Origin: Stentor roeselii
Lineage: Eukaryota; Ciliophora; Heterotrichea; Heterotrichida; Stentoridae
Assembly: GCA_006503475.1 (NCBI GenBank)
Contig: RSEH01000089.1
Coordinates: 1-64,000, forward strand
Length of the DNA stretch: 64,000 nucleotides
Direction: 5' to 3'
The notes under the pieces are model-generated. The model was not told the DNA's origin and searched no databases. It worked only from the letters and a program-made list of their open reading frames with translations. Position numbers and translations under genes: made by a program. Shown here one piece after another: positions 60,426-64,000 of this stretch (position 1 is its first letter; each line of letters opens with the position of its first letter).

Positions 60426-61304
60426 ATGAGCAAAAGGAAAAACACCTCCTCAGGACCCTCTCCAGTAAAAAAAACCAAGTCAGAAGAGCAAAAATCAGGC
60501 ACAGGGGTCTTTTCCAGAAGCACAATTTCAATAGTCTCCTGGAACCTGAACGGCTTACGAGCTTGGGTAAAGAAACCATCAGTTCTCGACTTTTGTGGAA
60601 AAGACGAAATCGACGTGCTTTGTTTCAACGAGACTAAACTTCAAGATGACCACGTTCGAGATGCTCAAAAGCATTTTCCTCAGTTTCCTTTCCAGTTCTG
60701 GTCCTGTAGCCAAGCGAAAAAAGGTTATTCAGGAACCGCGATTTTAAGTAAAGTTGCTCCGATTCGGTTCACTGAAGGCATCGGGATCAGTAAACATGAT
60801 GATGAAGGAAGAACTATCACTGCTGAGTTTGACTCTTTTTTTGTGGTTTCGACTTATATTCCTAATGCAGGGCAGAAACTTGAAAGACTCAAGTATCGCA
60901 CTCAGGAATGGGATAGAGACTTCAGGAATTATTTGAAATCTCTTGAAAGTCAGGGAAAGGGAGTTGTTTGGCTTGGAGATTTAAATGTTATTCATAGAGA
61001 TATTGATATTTATAACATCAAGGGAAAGGATAAACAGGCTGGATGTACTAAGGAGGAAAGGAAAGAGTTCTCGGTTAGTTTGGATGATGGACTGGTTGAT
61101 TCGTTTAGACATTTGTATCCGAATACTAGAAAGTTTTCATGGTTTTCTACGAAAAATCCGAAAGCTAAAAGTGAGAATATGGGATGGAGACTTGACTATG
61201 CTGTTATATCTAACTCACTTGTTAGCAGACTGACCGACAGCAAGATTTATGATGACGTTGACGGATCTGACCATCATCCAATTGAAGTCATTCTTAGTAA
61301 TTAA
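60426..61304 (+). CDS. APEX1: APEX1/exonuclease III-type AP endonuclease
   Basis: A 292-residue enzyme. Residues 1-30 are basic with a likely nuclear signal (KRKNTSSGPSPVKKTKSEE). The catalytic domain has WNLNGLRAW, FNETKLQ (metal Glu), KKGYSGTAILSK, YIPNAGQKLERLKYRTQEWD, GDLNVIHRDIDI (Asp and Asn), MGWRLDYAVIS and DHHPIEVIL (Asp-His at the active site). Length matches APE1. It cuts DNA at abasic sites in base excision repair. The redox Cys of vertebrate APE1 cannot be judged. The stop is TAA at 61302-61304, 4 bp from the opposite-strand gene. Confidence 0.95.
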   Translation: MSKRKNTSSGPSPVKKTKSEEQKSGTGVFSRSTISIVSWNLNGLRAWVKKPSVLDFCGKDEIDVLCFNETKLQDDHVRDAQKHFPQFPFQFWSCSQAKKGYSGTAILSKVAPIRFTEGIGISKHDDEGRTITAEFDSFFVVSTYIPNAGQKLERLKYRTQEWDRDFRNYLKSLESQGKGVVWLGDLNVIHRDIDIYNIKGKDKQAGCTKEERKEFSVSLDDGLVDSFRHLYPNTRKFSWFSTKNPKAKSENMGWRLDYAVISNSLVSRLTDSKIYDDVDGSDHHPIEVILSN

Positions 61305-61308
61305 TTAG

Positions 61309-61707
61309 CTAAAAAGATGAAAAATCTTCTGGAAATTTTTTTGATATCCTGCAACATCGACTTGATTTCGACTGCTGAGAATGACTTCGCCTTGGAGATA
61401 AAGATGAGAGTAATGACTTTACATTCAACAAAATTTTACAAGCTTTTGAATACTTTTGTTGAAGATGAGTATTTTCTTTCAAAAGACGATCTTTCTGTGA
61501 TTCCAACTTCTTTACTTGATACTTTGAAAGATCATGGTGAATCGAAACTTTTACTAATTTCGAAGACAGCGATAAAAGATCAGATTTCAAACCTTTTTGC
61601 ACTTGTAAAAGATGAAGAACCTGAGTTTGAAGATAATTGATTGACTCTTCTGGGTTTGATTCCTTGAAAGTCTTCTGAAGTCTTACTGTATCTTTGCTGA
61701 GGTTCAT
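61309..61707 (-). CDS. Small coiled-coil protein, strand preferred over an antisense frame
   Basis: A 132-residue protein. Residues about 28-105 form a coiled coil with regular Leu heptads (LQTQVLHLLQVQKGLKSDLL, KLESQKDRLLKENTHLQQKY) followed by a Ser/Arg/Cys-rich tail (PRRSHSQQSKSSRCC). Another open frame of 107 residues lies on the plus strand (61317-61640); it is shorter and lacks such regularity, so this strand is preferred. No family is recognised. Confidence 0.58.
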   Translation of the reverse strand: MNLSKDTVRLQKTFKESNPEESINYLQTQVLHLLQVQKGLKSDLLSLSSKLVKVSIHHDLSKYQVKKLESQKDRLLKENTHLQQKYSKACKILLNVKSLLSSLSPRRSHSQQSKSSRCCRISKKFPEDFSSF

Positions 61708-61913
61708 TTATTTCCGAAGATACAGTATCTCAAATTTTACCATAATATTTCTAATTCCATTCTTCATAAATAATTATCTCCAAGTAAAAGTAATTAAAAC
61801 CCTAATCCCACTCCCATCTAAAAAAATCCAAAAAAAATCCCTAATCATTTCTTTCAAAATCCAAAAAAAATCAGCTAAAAAAACAATCCCTTCCAAATCC
61901 TTATAATTCCCTA

Positions 61914-62525
61914 ATGAGTTTTCCAACTCCTCACCAAACTCCAATAAGAAAAAACACCCAAGACTCCAACAACTCTCCAGAAAGCAAGACTCAAATCGAC
62001 TTACAAACCTACCAAGACAACCCAACAATAAAACTCCGCCAAGCAGGTGTAAATGAAATATTTGACTGCACCTTAAACTCTCATCACGAGCCAAGTAGTT
62101 CAGTCTTAGAAAGTTCAGAATTCGTGGCTTTAAGACCAGCTTTCCGAAATGCGGAAAGAGTTTCTACAGTTGTTCTTACTTCTGAATCAGTCTTGAGCCG
62201 GAACCGGCTTCAGGAATGCTCAGTTCATTTGGAAAGACTTATTGAGCATAGTAATACTTTGACTCACTCGAAAAAGTTTGAAGATAAGATTGTTGTCGCT
62301 GAACTTCCTGGATTGCATTCGCCTGTCTTTACTAGTAGCCCGACTATTGCGTTTTGTAACAAGTGTGGAAGAGATGTCAGGACTAGGATTAGGAAGGTTG
62401 AGAATAAAATACTTGGATTCAGCTTTTTTGATTATTTTTGTTGTTTTCAGAGTGTTTGTGGAAAACAAGAATTTATTCATTCTTGTTCTAGATGTAGGAA
62501 TGAACTTATTAAGGTAACGATGTAG
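61914..62525 (+). CDS. LITAF-like zinc ribbon protein
   Basis: A 203-residue protein. The C-terminal part (about 146-201) has two CxxC-type pairs separated by a hydrophobic membrane-associating segment: FCNKCGRDVRTRIRKVE, GFSFFDYFCCFQSVCG and HSCSRCRNELIKV. This is the LITAF/CDIP domain layout (C..C...V.T.V ... CC..C ... H.CP.C). LITAF-type proteins attach to the cytosolic face of endosomal membranes and act in sorting. The N-terminal part is Ser/Thr/Pro-rich and probably disordered. The ATG at 61914 follows an A/C-rich leader. Confidence 0.82.
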   Translation: MSFPTPHQTPIRKNTQDSNNSPESKTQIDLQTYQDNPTIKLRQAGVNEIFDCTLNSHHEPSSSVLESSEFVALRPAFRNAERVSTVVLTSESVLSRNRLQECSVHLERLIEHSNTLTHSKKFEDKIVVAELPGLHSPVFTSSPTIAFCNKCGRDVRTRIRKVENKILGFSFFDYFCCFQSVCGKQEFIHSCSRCRNELIKVTM

Positions 62526-62648
62526 TGTAAATTTGAAAGATGATTGTTGGGAGAATGGTTGATTTTTATGATTTTTTGGATTTTTTTATGGTTTTTTATA
62601 ATTTTTGATTCTCCAATACAACTCTCTAAATAAAAATCAAACCGAAGT

Positions 62649-63974
62649 ATGTATTCAAGATCAAGTCTATTTATCAAAAGTAACCTAGACCAATCCCCTA
62701 AAACTCTAATCCAACAATGCGAGATGATCTTAGACGACTACGCAAAAGAACGTAAATCCCGCACAGGCCACGTAGCCTACTATTTCATCTGTGGACATCT
62801 ATCCAGTTCTCAAATATCAATATCTCTAGAATCCTCAGATCTCGAAGTAAGCATAAAATACTTAGAATGGCCAACATCAGACAAATACATCCCTTTTTTT
62901 TCAGAGACTTGGTTAGACTGTTTCTACGACTGCAAGTTGAATCTAAGCGAGATCCGTTCAGCGATAAGCAAAATGGACCGTGATTTTAATTTTTTAGAAG
63001 AAATAAGTGTTTCAAGCTGTAACTTTAAACGTTCTCGTCAATTTTCTGAAGACGATATCAAAATTTTTAAAAATTGTCTTTTATTCTACACAAGTCTCAA
63101 AAGTGAATTAAACAACAGAACTCTTGCATATGACATAAAAGACGCTTTTATTAATAAAGAAAATTCGAGTCACTTGTCTCGTGAGTTGTTTTTGATTAAC
63201 TCAGGAGTGATTAAAGCTCTTCGAGCACTTCCTTTGTTTTGGGGATCTTGTGTGAGGGCTGTGGAATTAACTGCTGAGGATATCCTTGAGTATAGCACAG
63301 GAACTGCTGTCACTTGGATTCAATTCGCAAGTTCAACTGAAGGAAACAAACCGGTAAAGAGCTTTTCCAGTAGAAACACTTATTTTCTAATCACATCCAT
63401 CTCAGGAAGAAAAGTTTCTCATTATTCCTCCTTTCCTCATGAAAACGAGGTGATTTTTTTGCCTTATAGTCACTTTTTAGTTTATAAAACTGAAAAAAAA
63501 AACAGTAAAAATTTCATTTTTTTAAAACAAATCGAACTGGGCATTGGAAAGTCAAACGTTCTTTGGGTCGATGATGAAATCTTTAAAAATTCCGGGGAAA
63601 ATAAGAGGATTATGGAAAAAGTCATGAAAATGAACCCTTACATTAAAATAATCCCGAAGGAAACTTCAGAATCTGCCCTTGCATTTCTTGAATCTTATTG
63701 GGGACAAGTGAAAAAAGAAACACCTGGGACTTTTAGAATACTTACAGACCTTAACAGGCCTAATGAAATTGATGGAACTCGTGCAGGGGCTAGGTTTTTA
63801 TGGGAGGTGTTAAATAGAGGGTTTAGCTGTGACCTGATGATTTTCACTTCGAATAGACTTCAGGCACAACAGGCATTGAAGGACTATTACTTGATTGACT
63901 TCAATATAAGAGTGACTGAATTTCAAAAAGAAGCTTTAAAGTTCATGTCTTTCACCGACCATATCTTAAACTAA
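62649..63974 (+). CDS. Mono-ADP-ribosyltransferase (R-S-E type) fused to a two-component receiver domain
   Basis: A 441-residue protein. Residues about 180-285 match the Arg-specific ART fold: Arg203 in CVRAVELT, the S-x-S-type FASST at 226-230 after VTWIQ, and ExE in YSSFPHENEVIFLPYSHFLV with Glu265 and Glu267. This is the pattern of animal ARTs (R, SST, EEEVLIPP). Residues about 302-415 form a CheY-like receiver: VLWVDDE at 304-310 (acidic pair), DLNRPNEIDG with the phospho-acceptor Asp367, then LMIFTSN at 396-402 with the conserved Thr/Ser. N-terminal residues 1-170 are unassigned. ARTs transfer ADP-ribose from NAD+ to proteins; here a receiver could gate that activity. ART-receiver combinations are unusual; this is the most notable protein here. 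Confidence 0.87.
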   Translation: MYSRSSLFIKSNLDQSPKTLIQQCEMILDDYAKERKSRTGHVAYYFICGHLSSSQISISLESSDLEVSIKYLEWPTSDKYIPFFSETWLDCFYDCKLNLSEIRSAISKMDRDFNFLEEISVSSCNFKRSRQFSEDDIKIFKNCLLFYTSLKSELNNRTLAYDIKDAFINKENSSHLSRELFLINSGVIKALRALPLFWGSCVRAVELTAEDILEYSTGTAVTWIQFASSTEGNKPVKSFSSRNTYFLITSISGRKVSHYSSFPHENEVIFLPYSHFLVYKTEKKNSKNFIFLKQIELGIGKSNVLWVDDEIFKNSGENKRIMEKVMKMNPYIKIIPKETSESALAFLESYWGQVKKETPGTFRILTDLNRPNEIDGTRAGARFLWEVLNRGFSCDLMIFTSNRLQAQQALKDYYLIDFNIRVTEFQKEALKFMSFTDHILN

Positions 63975-64000
63975 ATAATTTTAACTTACCAATTAAAAAT

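Noticed and set aside
61317-61640. 107-residue plus-strand frame
   Set aside because: It lies antisense to a longer frame with regular coiled-coil heptads. Kept only as an alternative.
1-64000. Mobile elements, CRISPR arrays, rRNA or virus-derived genes
   Set aside because: No transposase, reverse transcriptase, capsid or repeat-spacer pattern was seen in any frame.

Overview
This window looks like macronuclear DNA of a ciliate, most likely a heterotrich close to Stentor. Genes are very dense, with a few bases to a few hundred bases between most of them. The base composition is AT-rich. TAA, TAG and TGA all end genes and none is read through, so the standard code applies, which is unusual for a ciliate. 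Ten interruptions of conserved reading frames are each closed exactly by removing a 15-nt GT...AG intron with an invariant A at intron position 10. Exactly 15-nt introns together with the standard code are a known hallmark of Stentor. The species name is inference; the introns and code are read directly.

Layout. 1-10.8 kb: a partial centrin-like gene, a PP2C phosphatase, a TPR-RCC1-filamin fusion, a SAXO-type axonemal protein, a coiled-coil protein, a cytosolic carboxypeptidase (tubulin deglutamylase family) and a UBX protein. 10.8-21.5 kb: a small coiled-coil gene, a 1,959-residue LNR/beta-helix/Cys-rich multi-membrane-span surface protein with three introns, a gene-poor spacer, and a decayed tandem copy of that protein. 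21.9-34.5 kb: a CK1-like kinase with an altered catalytic loop, a pepsin-like protease, an ankyrin-PH-AGC kinase, a type I membrane protein, UPF1 with a coiled-coil insertion, a PAS/histidine-kinase-like membrane protein and two unknown proteins. 34.6-41.7 kb: a cyclin, a TMEM230-like protein, an SK-like K+ channel, a TRP-like channel, a Prx5 and a PIERCE-like small protein. 41.9-49.6 kb: an EF-hand/PH/kinase protein with a lipidation signal, two tandem paralogues of an unrecognised family, two further MG-start proteins, a basic unknown and a Cys-rich protein. 49.7-58 kb: VPS13, a small membrane protein and a coiled-coil protein. 58-64 kb: DPH7, ATPAF1, mitochondrial RRF, an APEX-type endonuclease, a small coiled-coil gene, a LITAF-like protein, and an ADP-ribosyltransferase fused to a canonical two-component receiver domain.

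Themes. Several genes fit ciliary and cortical biology (centrin, SAXO, PIERCE-like, CCP, channels). Others serve membrane signalling (kinases, PP2C, PH proteins, TRP, SK), lipid transfer (VPS13), mitochondria (ATPAF1, mRRF, Prx5) and RNA surveillance (UPF1, relevant because every intron found here carries a stop if retained). I see no polycistronic operons, rRNA, tRNA, CRISPR or mobile elements.

The items I consider most worth following are the ART-receiver fusion, the sharp alternation of G/T-rich and A/C-rich blocks on one strand inside single genes, the shared 15-nt intron grammar, the ATTAATTA sequence at most convergent gene ends, a 12-bp palindrome that contains both start codons of a divergent gene pair, and the half-deleted copy of the giant surface protein.
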